From positions 152,663 to 216,662 of the forward strand of contig NZ_JALHKS010000005.1 of NCBI RefSeq assembly GCF_022968825.1: a stretch of DNA of 64,000 nucleotides, written 5' to 3'. A program made the translations under genes and the position numbers. Within the stretch, counting starts at the first letter, position 1, and each line of letters begins with the position of its first letter. The notes beneath the pieces were generated by a model. The model ran no database searches. It saw only the letters and a program-made list of their open reading frames with translations, and was not told the origin of the DNA. Origin of the DNA: Chryseobacterium salipaludis. Lineage in GTDB: Bacteria; Bacteroidota; Bacteroidia; Flavobacteriales; Weeksellaceae. Below, piece by piece: positions 35,027-42,441 of the stretch.

Positions 35027-35470
35027 ATGGCAAACGAACACAATTTAATCGGTAAGGGCTTCGATGCCAAGCCGGAGAATATCAACCGGAAAGGACGGCC
35101 AAGAAAAACCTTCAGCAAAGTAAATGCACAGCTCGCAGAGAACGGATTTGATAACCTTGACCGCGCCGAGTACACGGAATTGCTGACCCGGATCATGAAC
35201 GCAACAGAGAGCGAGATTAAAGCACTCGCAAAGAGCCCTTCCACGCCGTACGTTCTACGGATTATACTCACAGAATTAAGCGATCCGAAACGCCGCCACC
35301 ATGTAATTACAGATATGAGAGATTTTGTATTTGGTAAGCCGGAGCAGCGTATCACCCACCGGCCAGCAGCACCAGTCGCCAGGCACTTAAATTTGGAAGA
35401 ATTGCAGGCGTTTTTTGATAAAAGCAGCGACCCAGATTACAACGAGGTTACAACGAGAAAAACACACTAA
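35027..35470 (+). CDS. Possible terminase-small-subunit-like DNA-binding protein
   Basis: 147 residues. The basic opening AKPENINRKGRPRKTFSKVN is like the N-terminal motif of DUF5681/small-terminase-like proteins of Bacteroidota prophages, followed by helices (EYTELLTRIMNATESEIKALAKS, YVLRIILTEL) that would form an HTH core. Small terminases recognise packaging sites and in satellites such as SaPIs redirect helper packaging. The call rests on the short motif and on context; no large terminase is present. 3 bp gap to the next gene. Confidence 0.5.
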   Translation: MANEHNLIGKGFDAKPENINRKGRPRKTFSKVNAQLAENGFDNLDRAEYTELLTRIMNATESEIKALAKSPSTPYVLRIILTELSDPKRRHHVITDMRDFVFGKPEQRITHRPAAPVARHLNLEELQAFFDKSSDPDYNEVTTRKTH

Positions 35471-35473
35471 GTC

Positions 35474-35944
35474 ATGGCATTAAAAGTAACATATCCTGAC
35501 TTCAAAAAGAACCATGAAAATATCGTGAGAAACGCAATCACCAGCATACAGGAAGCGATAGAACAGTCGCTTATGGAAGTGGTTATTCTCGCGAAAAAGA
35601 CCAATACATATAAAGATCAAACCAATAACCTGCGGTCTTCAATAGGCTACGTGCTGTATTACAATGGTGAAATAGTTGGTAGTCATTTTTCACAGGATGG
35701 TCAAGGCACGAAAGGTGATGGCGCGAAAGGAAAGCAGGATGGTTTGGAGATAGCGAGACAAGCCGCTCAGGACGCGGGAAACAATGGTTTCATAGGCGTG
35801 TTGGTCGCTGGAATGAGTTACGCGCGATTTGTCGAAGATAATGGCAAAGACGTCATCACCGGCAGTTGGCTGCAAATCGGAGATATTCTCGACAGAAAGT
35901 TCGCAGATATCAGAAAAGAAAACGGATTAATTAAAAAACAGTAA
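35474..35944 (+). CDS. HK97 gp10-like head-tail/neck protein
   Basis: 156 residues. Order: helix with VRNAITSIQEAIEQSLMEVVILAKK, the YKDQTNNLRSSIGYVLYYNG block, and near the C-terminus SYARFVEDNGKDVI. The pattern (A-K, T-x-NLR-SI, then YA-x-FVE-x-G) is that of HK97-gp10-like minor tail or head-closure proteins. It would join head and tail. Its presence without other head genes suggests use on a helper's particle. It lies 4 bp before the last gene. Confidence 0.65.
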   Translation: MALKVTYPDFKKNHENIVRNAITSIQEAIEQSLMEVVILAKKTNTYKDQTNNLRSSIGYVLYYNGEIVGSHFSQDGQGTKGDGAKGKQDGLEIARQAAQDAGNNGFIGVLVAGMSYARFVEDNGKDVITGSWLQIGDILDRKFADIRKENGLIKKQ

Positions 35945-35948
35945 AAAC

Positions 35949-36500
35949 ATGGAAAGAATAATTTTAAAATTTAACGAAGCCGGCTACATGGATGCGGTAC
36001 AGGAACTGCAAGAAAAAGCCGATAATCTGAACAATGCCCTCCAGGACTTCCAGCAGGAATACGAACTGAAGCTGACAGATAAACAGATCCATGCACATTT
36101 TATTGACAGCGAGCCGGTGGCGCAGCTGGCTGCAACTTTCTATCCTGAAACCAAGTCGCCCACGATCAGGGCAATAGCGCAGGAAGCAGCAGCAGCCGAA
36201 TTGCGGCACATTCAGGAACTGCACGGCATTACCTATCAGCGGGAAAAATTCAGCGTAAAAAAAGGAGCGGTAGCGGTATTGCCGGAAACGCTGGAAGCAC
36301 TGAGAAGTAAGTTTGAGGAAAGCCTGGATACCCCAAGAGCAAAGCAATTGTATGATCTGCACCAAGAAGCCTTTGAGAAAGTCAGCGAAATTATGGCGAT
36401 GATTAAGGGAACGGCCCCACGCGCTACGTTTGTGAGCCTTTTTCAGTACGATAAGGATTTTATATTGAAGAAGCAAGAGGTAAATTATAATGCTTTATAG
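35949..36500 (+). CDS. Hypothetical protein, last gene of the element operon
   Basis: 183 residues, mainly helical (ELQEKADNLNNALQDFQQEYELKL; AIAQEAAAAELRHIQEL), no recognised family. Its last codons and stop (VNYNAL) lie in a 27-bp sequence that is repeated 65 bp downstream, including the stop. The operon ends at the terminator at 36616-36639. Confidence 0.6.
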   Translation: MERIILKFNEAGYMDAVQELQEKADNLNNALQDFQQEYELKLTDKQIHAHFIDSEPVAQLAATFYPETKSPTIRAIAQEAAAAELRHIQELHGITYQREKFSVKKGAVAVLPETLEALRSKFEESLDTPRAKQLYDLHQEAFEKVSEIMAMIKGTAPRATFVSLFQYDKDFILKKQEVNYNAL

Positions 36501-36571
36501 CAAAGTAGAGAATCTTCTAGGAACCTAGAAGATTTAAAATGGATGTAAATTATAATGCATTATAGCAAAGT
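36480..36571 (+). repeat. 27-bp direct repeat flanking a 24-nt palindrome
   Basis: Copies at 36480-36506 and 36545-36571 differ at one base. Between them, 36511-36534 is a perfect palindrome with 11-bp arms (AATCTTCTAGG/CCTAGAAGATT, AA in the middle). The second copy restates the last six codons and the stop of the upstream gene behind a new ATG. Confidence 0.75.
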
Positions 36572-36615
36572 GGCCCTGAACCACTTCCAAGAGTAGTGCT
36601 ACTACAGCACTTCCA

Positions 36616-36639
36616 GCCTTCCATACGGAGGGCTTTTTT
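36616..36639 (+). terminator. Terminator of the last element operon
   Basis: GCCTTCC/GGAGGGC stem with an ATAC loop, followed by TTTTTT. Confidence 0.8.
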
Positions 36640-36744
36640 GTGAACGTTCAACATGAAGTTGAGGGTGTGGAAAGTTAGGTATAACGAAACGTTAGGGCTT
36701 TTTTTGTGCACGTTCGACATTAAGTCGAAAACCTGAAAGGTTAG
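36630..36744 (+). repeat. Two tandem structured units, possible small RNA
   Basis: Two related units with a ~66-bp period: GGGCTTTTTT(T)GTG, then a 35-nt part at 36644-36678 and 36710-36744. The small hairpin in each shows a compensatory change: TCAAC/GTTGA in the first and TCGAC/GTCGA in the second. No reading frame is present, so a structured RNA or protein-binding site is likely. Confidence 0.5.
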
Positions 36745-36842
36745 TTTTAATCACCTTTGGGAATGTGAACGAGGCCGTAAAAAACTTTACACCCTGTATT
36801 ACTTCCGCTTTCATGAATTTGTTGAAAACCTGCTCCACAGAA

Positions 36843-37040
36843 TTATGGAACACCTTTACCACGCTTGGCTTTTATAATGCCGTTTTTGGCGGTATTTAAT
36901 CCATTGCTAATCAGCGAGGTCGGAATTCCGGCGGTCGGTTCTAAAAGTGCCGTGCCAGCACTTTTAAAATATTCCTCATAGCCAATTTTGGTGTATAAAA
37001 AACCCGATCCAAAAAAGACCGGGCCAATGAGTAGAATGGT
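36843..37040 (-). pseudogene. Remnant of a minus-strand gene
   Basis: A 65-codon open stretch on the minus strand with no good start codon, beginning right after an in-frame TAA. It reads like protein: LLIGPVFFGSGFLYTKIGYE, then EYFKSAGTALLEPTAGIPTS and LISNGLNTAKNGI. It is the only minus-strand coding-like sequence in the element and probably the C-terminal end of a lost gene. The family is not recognised. A short functional gene with a non-standard start is possible. Confidence 0.35.
36997..37023 (-). terminator. Possible minus-strand terminator in the element tail
   Basis: CCCGGTC/GATCGGG-type stem (one mismatch) followed on the minus strand by TTTTTT. It overlaps the start of the coding remnant, so it may belong to an otherwise unseen leftward transcript from 37030-37500. 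Confidence 0.35.
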
Positions 37041-37165
37041 TTAGCATATAGCCACAGATCAAAGATACAGATTTTCGGGAAAGGTGACGCAGGTGACGAA
37101 AGCGACCCTAAAACAAAACCTTTTATTTTGACTTCAGAAGTAGAGATTTAGCCGTAAAATGCTGC

Positions 37166-37283
37166 AAATACGCCCTAAATACGCGCCAGTACGCCTATTA
37201 TACGCCTAAATTTTGAAGCGCAAAGTATTGATTATTAATAGGTTAAATATCATTATACGCATTATACGCGTTATACGCCTACT
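37166..37283 (-). repeat. Right-end array, mirror image of the left-end array
   Basis: 37255-37283 is the exact reverse complement of 24156-24184 (29 of 29). 37166-37210 is an inverted relative of 24232-24275. Block order and spacing (44 bp here, 47 bp on the left) are mirrored about the element centre. Outside the array, to the att core, I see nothing but AT-rich sequence and the TAATACA motif. Confidence 0.8.
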
Positions 37284-37439
37284 ATGAGTTTATATTTATA
37301 GAATTTCAGAAATAAAATGTTCCCTATAAGAGTCTATAAAATTTAAACAAGTGTTTAATTTTAGGGAGATTTATACTAAGAGTGTATTTAGCGTACTACG
37401 CCTTATACGTATAGTCCTAATATATGCTTTTTGAATAAA

Positions 37440-37457
37440 TAATACATTTATAATACA
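37440..37457 (+). repeat. End motif shared with the left end (right copy)
   Basis: TAATACA words with an 11-bp period, 17 of 18 bases as at 24063-24080, 60 bp from the att core. Confidence 0.5.
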
Positions 37458-37514
37458 AATAGACACCTACAAAAATATGTAAGTGCCTATGAGTAAAGTA
37501 TTTGGTACTTTTAT

Positions 37515-37589
37515 TGGTAGCCCGTAGGGGAATCGAACCCCTCTTACCAGAATGAAAATCTGAGGTCCTAACCGATAGACGAACGGGCC
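37515..37589 (-). tRNA. tRNA-Glu (anticodon TTC), integration site
   Basis: 75 nt with the CCA end encoded. The acceptor GGCCCGT pairs with ACGGGCT (first pair G-U), the anticodon loop is TTTTCAT and the T-arm is GAGGGGTTCGATTCCCCT. It lies 13 bp after rpsT on the same strand without its own promoter, so both are probably made as one transcript. Its 3' part is the attachment core of the element, and the tRNA remains complete. Confidence 0.97.
37517..37529. repeat. attR core repeat
   Basis: Same 13 bp as 23934-23946, lying inside the 3' end of tRNA-Glu. Confidence 0.85.
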
Positions 37590-37602
37590 ATTCCTTTTAT
37601 AA

Positions 37603-37857
37603 TTACGCTAACTTGTTAACGTGCTTAGTCAGTTTGCTCTTCAGGTTAGCAGCTTTGTTTTTGTGAATAATGTTTTTCTTCACAAGCTTATCTAACAGAG
37701 AGATTACTTTTGGCAACTGCTCAGTAGCTACAGCTTTATCCTCTTCATTGCGCAATACCTTCAGAGCTGTTCTCGCAGTCTTGTGGTAGTATCTGTTGCG
37801 TAATCTTTTCTTTTCGTTTTGTCTGATTCTCTTCAGAGCTGATTTATGATTTGCCAT
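37603..37857 (-). CDS. rpsT: 30S ribosomal protein S20
   Basis: 84 residues, the normal size. [20 protein letters not shown] at the start and [12 protein letters not shown] near the end are diagnostic of bS20, a 16S rRNA-binding protein of the small subunit. The gene is transcribed from the promoter at 37880-37909 and leads directly into tRNA-Glu (13 bp). Confidence 0.97.
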   Translation of the reverse strand: MANHKSALKRIRQNEKKRLRNRYYHKTARTALKVLRNEEDKAVATEQLPKVISLLDKLVKKNIIHKNKAANLKSKLTKHVNKLA

Positions 37858-37879
37858 TTCCTTTTCTAAAACTTGAGTG

Positions 37880-37909
37880 CAAAGATATAAAACCTTTTTT
37901 AATTACAAA
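37880..37909 (-). promoter_or_regulatory. Promoter of rpsT and tRNA-Glu
   Basis: Minus strand: TTTTG ending at 37906, an 18-bp spacer and TATCTTTG at 37887-37880. The spacer is a little short, but both boxes match. It is 23 bp from the start codon. Confidence 0.6.
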
Positions 37910-37949
37910 ATCTTTTTTCAAAAACTTTTTTTTAAAACTTTCAATCCTT

Positions 37950-38024
37950 TGGTAGCCTATAGGGGAATCGAACCCCTGTTGCAAGAATGAAAATCTTGAG
38001 TCCTAACCACTAGACGAATAGGCC
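37950..38024 (-). tRNA. tRNA-Glu (anticodon TTC), second copy
   Basis: 75 nt with encoded CCA. Acceptor GGCCTAT/ATAGGCT, anticodon stem CAAGA-TTTTCAT-TCTTG (TTC), T-arm CAGGGGTTCGATTCCCCTA. It differs from the first copy in the acceptor and anticodon stems but decodes the same codons. It has its own promoter at 38041-38071 and carries no integrated element. Confidence 0.97.
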
Positions 38025-38040
38025 TTTGTTTTAAGGACTG

Positions 38041-38071
38041 CAAAAATAGAAAATGTTTTCTATTCCCACAA
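38041..38071 (-). promoter_or_regulatory. Promoter of the second tRNA-Glu
   Basis: Minus strand: TTG at 38071-38069, exactly 20 bp, TATTTTTG at 38048-38041; 17 bp upstream of the mature tRNA. Confidence 0.8.
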
Positions 38072-38082
38072 GCGTTTTTCGC

Positions 38083-39378
38083 TTAGCGCGTCACTTTTTG
38101 TATCACCGTATGCAGAATCCCCTTGGCTTCCAGCTCTTTCTGAGTTTTAACCGCTTCTTCCAGGCTGGCAAATTTTCCGTACGTGTAATAGAAACGGCCG
38201 CGCTCTTTAACCCGGTTTACGTTGCCGAGCGTTTTCAAGATGGGTGAATTGGAACTCAGCTTCTGATCCGTGGCAGCAACTTCGAGTGTATAATACCCTA
38301 CTCCCAGCCGCTGATTCGGCATAAAGGAAACCGCTGCTGCATTCCGGAAGCCTGCATCTCTGGCCGTACGTAGGTTTTGATCCCGAATGGAAGCGAAATT
38401 CGTTACACTATAATAATACTTATATAATCCGTTCTCTTTAATCGTCAGGATGTAGTTCAGTCCTTTCAGTGCCGGATCACCTGCCACATATTTGCTCGGT
38501 GCTGACATCAGCAGGATACGGAAATCATTTTTCAGCGGATTTTCTGCCGGCTTCTCAGGCTCGCGTGCAGCCACCGGAGCGTTGCCGTTTCTTTCCAGTG
38601 CTTTTTTATACCGTATCACCGCATCATAAATACTCTCAGCAATTTCAGCCTGGCCGCGGTCCGAGGAAAGATAGCTGGCTTCTTCATAATTGTTCACAAA
38701 GCCGGTTTCTATTAAGATGGATGGCATGGCGTTCATACGCAGTACGTGCAAATCCGCCTGCTTGATGCCCCGTGAATTTCTTTTATTTTTAACCGAGAAG
38801 TTCTCCTCGACGAAACTACCGATGAGCAGGCTGCTCTCCTGATATTTTGCCTGCTGCATTTTCAGTGCTATTAATGACTCCGGTGATTTCGGATCATAAG
38901 AAGCGAACATTTCCCGGTCTTTTTCATCCAGGTAAATCACATCATTTTCCGCTTTGGCCACCTCCAGGTTAGCTCTGTTTTGCGCCGGTCCCTGAACAAA
39001 AGTTTCGGTTCCCTGGGTGGAAGTGCTGTTGGCCGGCGAGGCATTCACGTGCACCGACAGGAATAAATCCGCTTTACTGCGGTTCGCCAGCGTAGTCCGC
39101 TGGGTAAGCGATGGAAACTCATCAATCTTTCGGGTATAGATCACCTTAAAGTCTTTATTCTTTTCCAGCATGCGTCCTAATTTAAGAACAATCGCCAATG
39201 TAATATCTTTTTCCCTTACATGTCCTAAGTCGCTGTACTTTCGGTTTGTACCATGGTCACTGCCGCCGTGGCCGGCATCCAGAACGATGGTGAATTTTTT
39301 TTGAGCAAAAGGAAGGAAGAAGAATAAAGAGAAAAAAAGTAGGAAATATTTTTTAAGGTAAAAACTGTCCGCTGTCAT
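38083..39378 (-). CDS. N-acetylmuramoyl-L-alanine amidase with SPOR-like C-terminus
   Basis: 431 residues. The hydrophobic signal region is at 8-26. The Amidase_3 domain (about 28-270) has zinc ligands in IVLDAGHGGSDHG, the REKDI Glu and SVHVNAS, and the catalytic Glu in ILIETGFVNN. An insert typical of Bacteroidota AmiC-like enzymes (NDVIYLDEKDREMFASYDPK) lies in the middle. The C-terminal ~130 residues include a septal-peptidoglycan-binding SPOR-like repeat (GRFYYTYGKFASLEEAVKTQ). It cleaves the amide between MurNAc and the stem peptide in the periplasm, probably during cell separation. Divergent from lptD with a 52-bp gap. Confidence 0.92.
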   Translation of the reverse strand: MTADSFYLKKYFLLFFSLFFFLPFAQKKFTIVLDAGHGGSDHGTNRKYSDLGHVREKDITLAIVLKLGRMLEKNKDFKVIYTRKIDEFPSLTQRTTLANRSKADLFLSVHVNASPANSTSTQGTETFVQGPAQNRANLEVAKAENDVIYLDEKDREMFASYDPKSPESLIALKMQQAKYQESSLLIGSFVEENFSVKNKRNSRGIKQADLHVLRMNAMPSILIETGFVNNYEEASYLSSDRGQAEIAESIYDAVIRYKKALERNGNAPVAAREPEKPAENPLKNDFRILLMSAPSKYVAGDPALKGLNYILTIKENGLYKYYYSVTNFASIRDQNLRTARDAGFRNAAAVSFMPNQRLGVGYYTLEVAATDQKLSSNSPILKTLGNVNRVKERGRFYYTYGKFASLEEAVKTQKELEAKGILHTVIQKVTR

Positions 39379-39430
39379 CTTCTGATTTTAAAAATTATGC
39401 TAATTTTGAGCCCCATATATACAGAGCACT

Positions 39431-42013
39431 TTGGTCAAAATTGGCTTCAAAAATATACCACTCATTTTAATTATCCTAATTTTTAACAATTTTTTAGCAC
39501 ACGCTGAGGCTCAAAATTTGTCTGAAAATAAGGCAGTTAAAGATACGGTTATCCGCCCGGATACGCTGCGCACACCTGAGCAGCTGCAAGCCGTTGTGTA
39601 CAGCAAGGCTGACCGTATCCGCAACGATATTCCCAAAAAAATGACGTACCTGAACACCAATGCACAGGTGAAGTATCAGGACATGCAGATTGATGCAGAT
39701 TACATTTCGATTGACTGGAATAAATCGTTGGTTTTTGCACGTGGCGAACTGGATTCGCTGGGGCGCATCAGCAAACCGGCCGTTGCCCTGCAAGGCGGAA
39801 AGACTTATGAATACGACGAGTTCACTTATAATATAAAGACCCGCCAGGCGATTGCCTTCAATGCCAGAACGGAAGAAAGCGAAGGAGTCATCGTAGCGGA
39901 GAAAACCAAGAAATACAACGACTCGGTCTTTTTTATGCGCCGTGGGAAGTACACGACTGATGAATATTTCATTCAAAAGAAAGACACCATCGCTGATTAC
40001 TATCTGCTGGCACCCAATATTAAACTGGTTAAAGGAAAGAATAAATCCCAGGTCATTACCGGCCCGATTCAGATGTATATTGAGCAGGTCCCGACTCCAC
40101 TGATTATGCCGTTTGCCATTCTGCCATTTTCGGATAAGCGAAGTGCCGGAATTTTGATTCCCAGTTTCGGCGAACGCGAAGATGTGGGCTTTTTCCTGAA
40201 CTCGCTGGGGTATTATCAGCCGATCGGCGAACACTTTGACCTGAAAGTGCTGGCTGATATTTACACCAAAGGCAGCTGGAACCTGCGGCCGGAAATGAAC
40301 TACCGCAAGAACTACCGCTATACCGGAAACTTCTCCGCCGATATCGGAACAACGGTGCGGGGCATCAAAGGGCTGGATGATTATTCCAAGACGGGCACCT
40401 ATCGCATCGCGTGGCGCCACCAGCAGGATCCGAAAGCCAATCCGTTCCTGACTTTTTCTGCCTCAGTGGACGTGGTGAGCAACCGGTTCTATAATAACAC
40501 AGTTAATAACAACTACGCCTTCAATCAGAATAACCTGAATGCGCAGCAGAATTCTACCATCAGTGTAGTCAAGCGTTTCCTGACCTTGCCGGTAACCATC
40601 ACCGGGACTTCATCTTACTCACAGAACTTTTCCACCGGTCTGGCAGATTTAAAACTGCCGGTACTGAATGTGGCGATCAATCAGTTTTATTTATTTAAAC
40701 CTAAAAACGGCATCCGCGAAGGGTTGCTGGAAAATATAACCGTAAATACCGGACTGAATTTAAATAACTATGTGCAGACCAATGAAGGCGAACTGTTCAC
40801 CAGCGCCATGTGGGATAAAATGCAGACCGGCCTGAAAAATAATATTGCCCTCGGGACCAATACAACCATTGCGCGATATTTCACGTTTTCGCTCTCAGCA
40901 AATATTGATAATGCCTTAACGACCAAAACACTTACGCGGACCTACAACCCGGTGACCAACACGACCGAAGATATTTTAAATAAAAAAATAGCCGGCTACT
41001 CTTCTTTTTCAACCAGCACGAGCTTGCAGACGGTTTTATACGGGCAGATGAATTTTAAACGTGGTTCCTCCGTACAGGCCATTCGCCACATGATGACGCC
41101 TCAGGTAGGCTTTAGCTACTCGCCGGATTTTTCTGCGCCGTCGTTTGGCTATTACCGCAACTATTATAATGAGCGCGGAGAGATGACGATGTATTCCATT
41201 TTCGATCGCGGCATTATCGGCACACCGAATTCGGGACTGGTGCAGGCGCTGACATTCAGTGTGAACAATAACCTAGAAATGAAAGTGCGCAGCAAAAAAG
41301 ATTCTACCGGTATTAAGAAAATTAAAATATTTGAAAGCCTGAATTTCAACACCAGCTATAACTTCGCAGCACCGAAATACAAATGGTCGATTTTCAGTTT
41401 CAACGGGCAAACCACTTTATTTGACAAGCTGAACCTGAACACCAGCCTGACACTGGAACCATACAAGATTTTATTTGCGCCCGGCGAAGAGCGCGGCATC
41501 CGGACAGATCGGTTTGGCTATTTTAGCATCCAAGGCTTTAATGCGCAACTCTCTTATCCTTTGAGTGAAGCTATTTTTGGCGAGCGCGAAGACCCTTCGA
41601 AAAAATATTCCAAAAAAGGAGAAATCCGGAATGAAAATTATTATTTTGATGATGATGATTATGCACACTTCCAGCAGCCGTGGACACTGAATATTAATGC
41701 TCAATATGGCTACACCCGGAACCTGACACGCTTCGGAAATCAGGTGGCCTCGCTCGGTTTGGACGGGACCTTGAAACTCACGCCCTACTGGAGCCTCACC
41801 GGCAATCTGTATTATGATATTATCACCAAGGAAATTGCCAATACACAACTCGGTTTTTCCCGGGACCAGCGGAGCTTTACTATTAATTTCAACTGGATCC
41901 CGTTTGGCCAGTATAAAGTCTATGACTTCTTTATCGGTATTAAAGCCAATATCCTGCGGGATGCCCTGAAATACCGCGACCGCAGTTTTACACAGCCGAA
42001 TGCACCGTTTTAA
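39431..42013 (+). CDS. lptD: LPS-assembly outer-membrane protein LptD
   Basis: 860 residues from a TTG start; the N-terminal hydrophobic stretch IPLILIILIFNNFLAHAEAQ is a signal peptide. Residues ~70-190 form the OstA-like beta-jellyroll (ADYISIDWNKSLVFARGELD), then the large C-terminal barrel begins at VPTPLIMPFAILPFSDKRSAGILIPSFG, the characteristic junction. LptD inserts lipopolysaccharide into the outer leaflet. Bacteroidota LptD proteins lack the long Cys-linked form of E. coli; only family resemblance is claimed. A -7 box TAATTTTG at 39401 lies 23 bp before the start. ridA begins 47 bp downstream. Confidence 0.93.
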   Translation: MVKIGFKNIPLILIILIFNNFLAHAEAQNLSENKAVKDTVIRPDTLRTPEQLQAVVYSKADRIRNDIPKKMTYLNTNAQVKYQDMQIDADYISIDWNKSLVFARGELDSLGRISKPAVALQGGKTYEYDEFTYNIKTRQAIAFNARTEESEGVIVAEKTKKYNDSVFFMRRGKYTTDEYFIQKKDTIADYYLLAPNIKLVKGKNKSQVITGPIQMYIEQVPTPLIMPFAILPFSDKRSAGILIPSFGEREDVGFFLNSLGYYQPIGEHFDLKVLADIYTKGSWNLRPEMNYRKNYRYTGNFSADIGTTVRGIKGLDDYSKTGTYRIAWRHQQDPKANPFLTFSASVDVVSNRFYNNTVNNNYAFNQNNLNAQQNSTISVVKRFLTLPVTITGTSSYSQNFSTGLADLKLPVLNVAINQFYLFKPKNGIREGLLENITVNTGLNLNNYVQTNEGELFTSAMWDKMQTGLKNNIALGTNTTIARYFTFSLSANIDNALTTKTLTRTYNPVTNTTEDILNKKIAGYSSFSTSTSLQTVLYGQMNFKRGSSVQAIRHMMTPQVGFSYSPDFSAPSFGYYRNYYNERGEMTMYSIFDRGIIGTPNSGLVQALTFSVNNNLEMKVRSKKDSTGIKKIKIFESLNFNTSYNFAAPKYKWSIFSFNGQTTLFDKLNLNTSLTLEPYKILFAPGEERGIRTDRFGYFSIQGFNAQLSYPLSEAIFGEREDPSKKYSKKGEIRNENYYFDDDDYAHFQQPWTLNINAQYGYTRNLTRFGNQVASLGLDGTLKLTPYWSLTGNLYYDIITKEIANTQLGFSRDQRSFTINFNWIPFGQYKVYDFFIGIKANILRDALKYRDRSFTQPNAPF

Positions 42014-42060
42014 ATTTTAAGGTGTACCACAGAAGTTTTATCTTTGCCCAAATTCCTGTT

Positions 42061-42441
42061 ATGAAAAAAATCATCTCTACTCAGAATGCACCTGCCGCTA
42101 TTGGTCCCTATGCTCAGGGAAATATGATTAACGGCGTACTGTATATCTCCGGCCAGGTTCCGTTTAACTCCGAAACCGGAAAAGTAGTGGAAGGCATCGA
42201 GAAAGCCACGCATCAGGTAATGAAAAACCTGCAGGCTATTCTGGAAGCCGCCGGCCTGACTTTCAGCAATGTGGTGAAAGCTACCATCTTCCTGAAAAAT
42301 ATGGATGATTTTGCAGCCATGAATGAAATCTATGCCTCTTACCTGGATCCGGAACAATTTCCGGCGCGCGAAACGGTGCAGGTTTCCTGCCTGCCACGCA
42401 ATGTAGATATCGAGATTTCGATGATTGCACATCAGTTCTAA
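42061..42441 (+). CDS. ridA: RidA-family enamine/imine deaminase
   Basis: 126 residues from the ATG at 42061; the open frame extends upstream, but MKKIISTQNAPAAIGPYAQG is the standard opening. Motifs YISGQVPFN, VVKATIFLKNMDDFAAMNEIY and FPARETVQV (with the substrate-binding Arg) are all present. It removes reactive 2-aminoacrylate and related imines in the cytosol. The following gene's ATG comes directly after the stop. Confidence 0.95.
   Translation: MKKIISTQNAPAAIGPYAQGNMINGVLYISGQVPFNSETGKVVEGIEKATHQVMKNLQAILEAAGLTFSNVVKATIFLKNMDDFAAMNEIYASYLDPEQFPARETVQVSCLPRNVDIEISMIAHQF

Larger units (their letters stand above)
23934..37529. mobile_element. 13.6-kb integrated element at tRNA-Glu, satellite-like
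   Basis: The element is bounded by a 13-bp direct repeat (23934-23946 and 37517-37529), which is the 3' part of the intact tRNA-Glu gene on the right. A tyrosine recombinase lies next to the left end. All recognised genes point rightward: recombinase, four small unknowns, HTH/excisionase-like protein, DUF3987 protein, zinc-ribbon primase-like protein, two small proteins, tape-measure protein, and four late genes including terminase-small-like and gp10-like products. No capsid, portal, large terminase, tube, baseplate, lysis or conjugation gene was recognised. The best fit is a phage satellite; a cut-down prophage is the alternative. Confidence 0.88.

Noticed and set aside
36480..36744. Repeats in the element tail as a CRISPR or toxin-antitoxin RNA
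   Set aside because: Only two copies of each unit, unequal spacing, and no associated protein gene.
23934..37529. Integrative conjugative element
   Set aside because: No relaxase, coupling protein or Tra/T4SS gene is present in the 13.6 kb.
39494..40420. 308-aa open frame opposite lptD
   Set aside because: Antisense shadow of the LptD jellyroll and barrel; no start signal or family.
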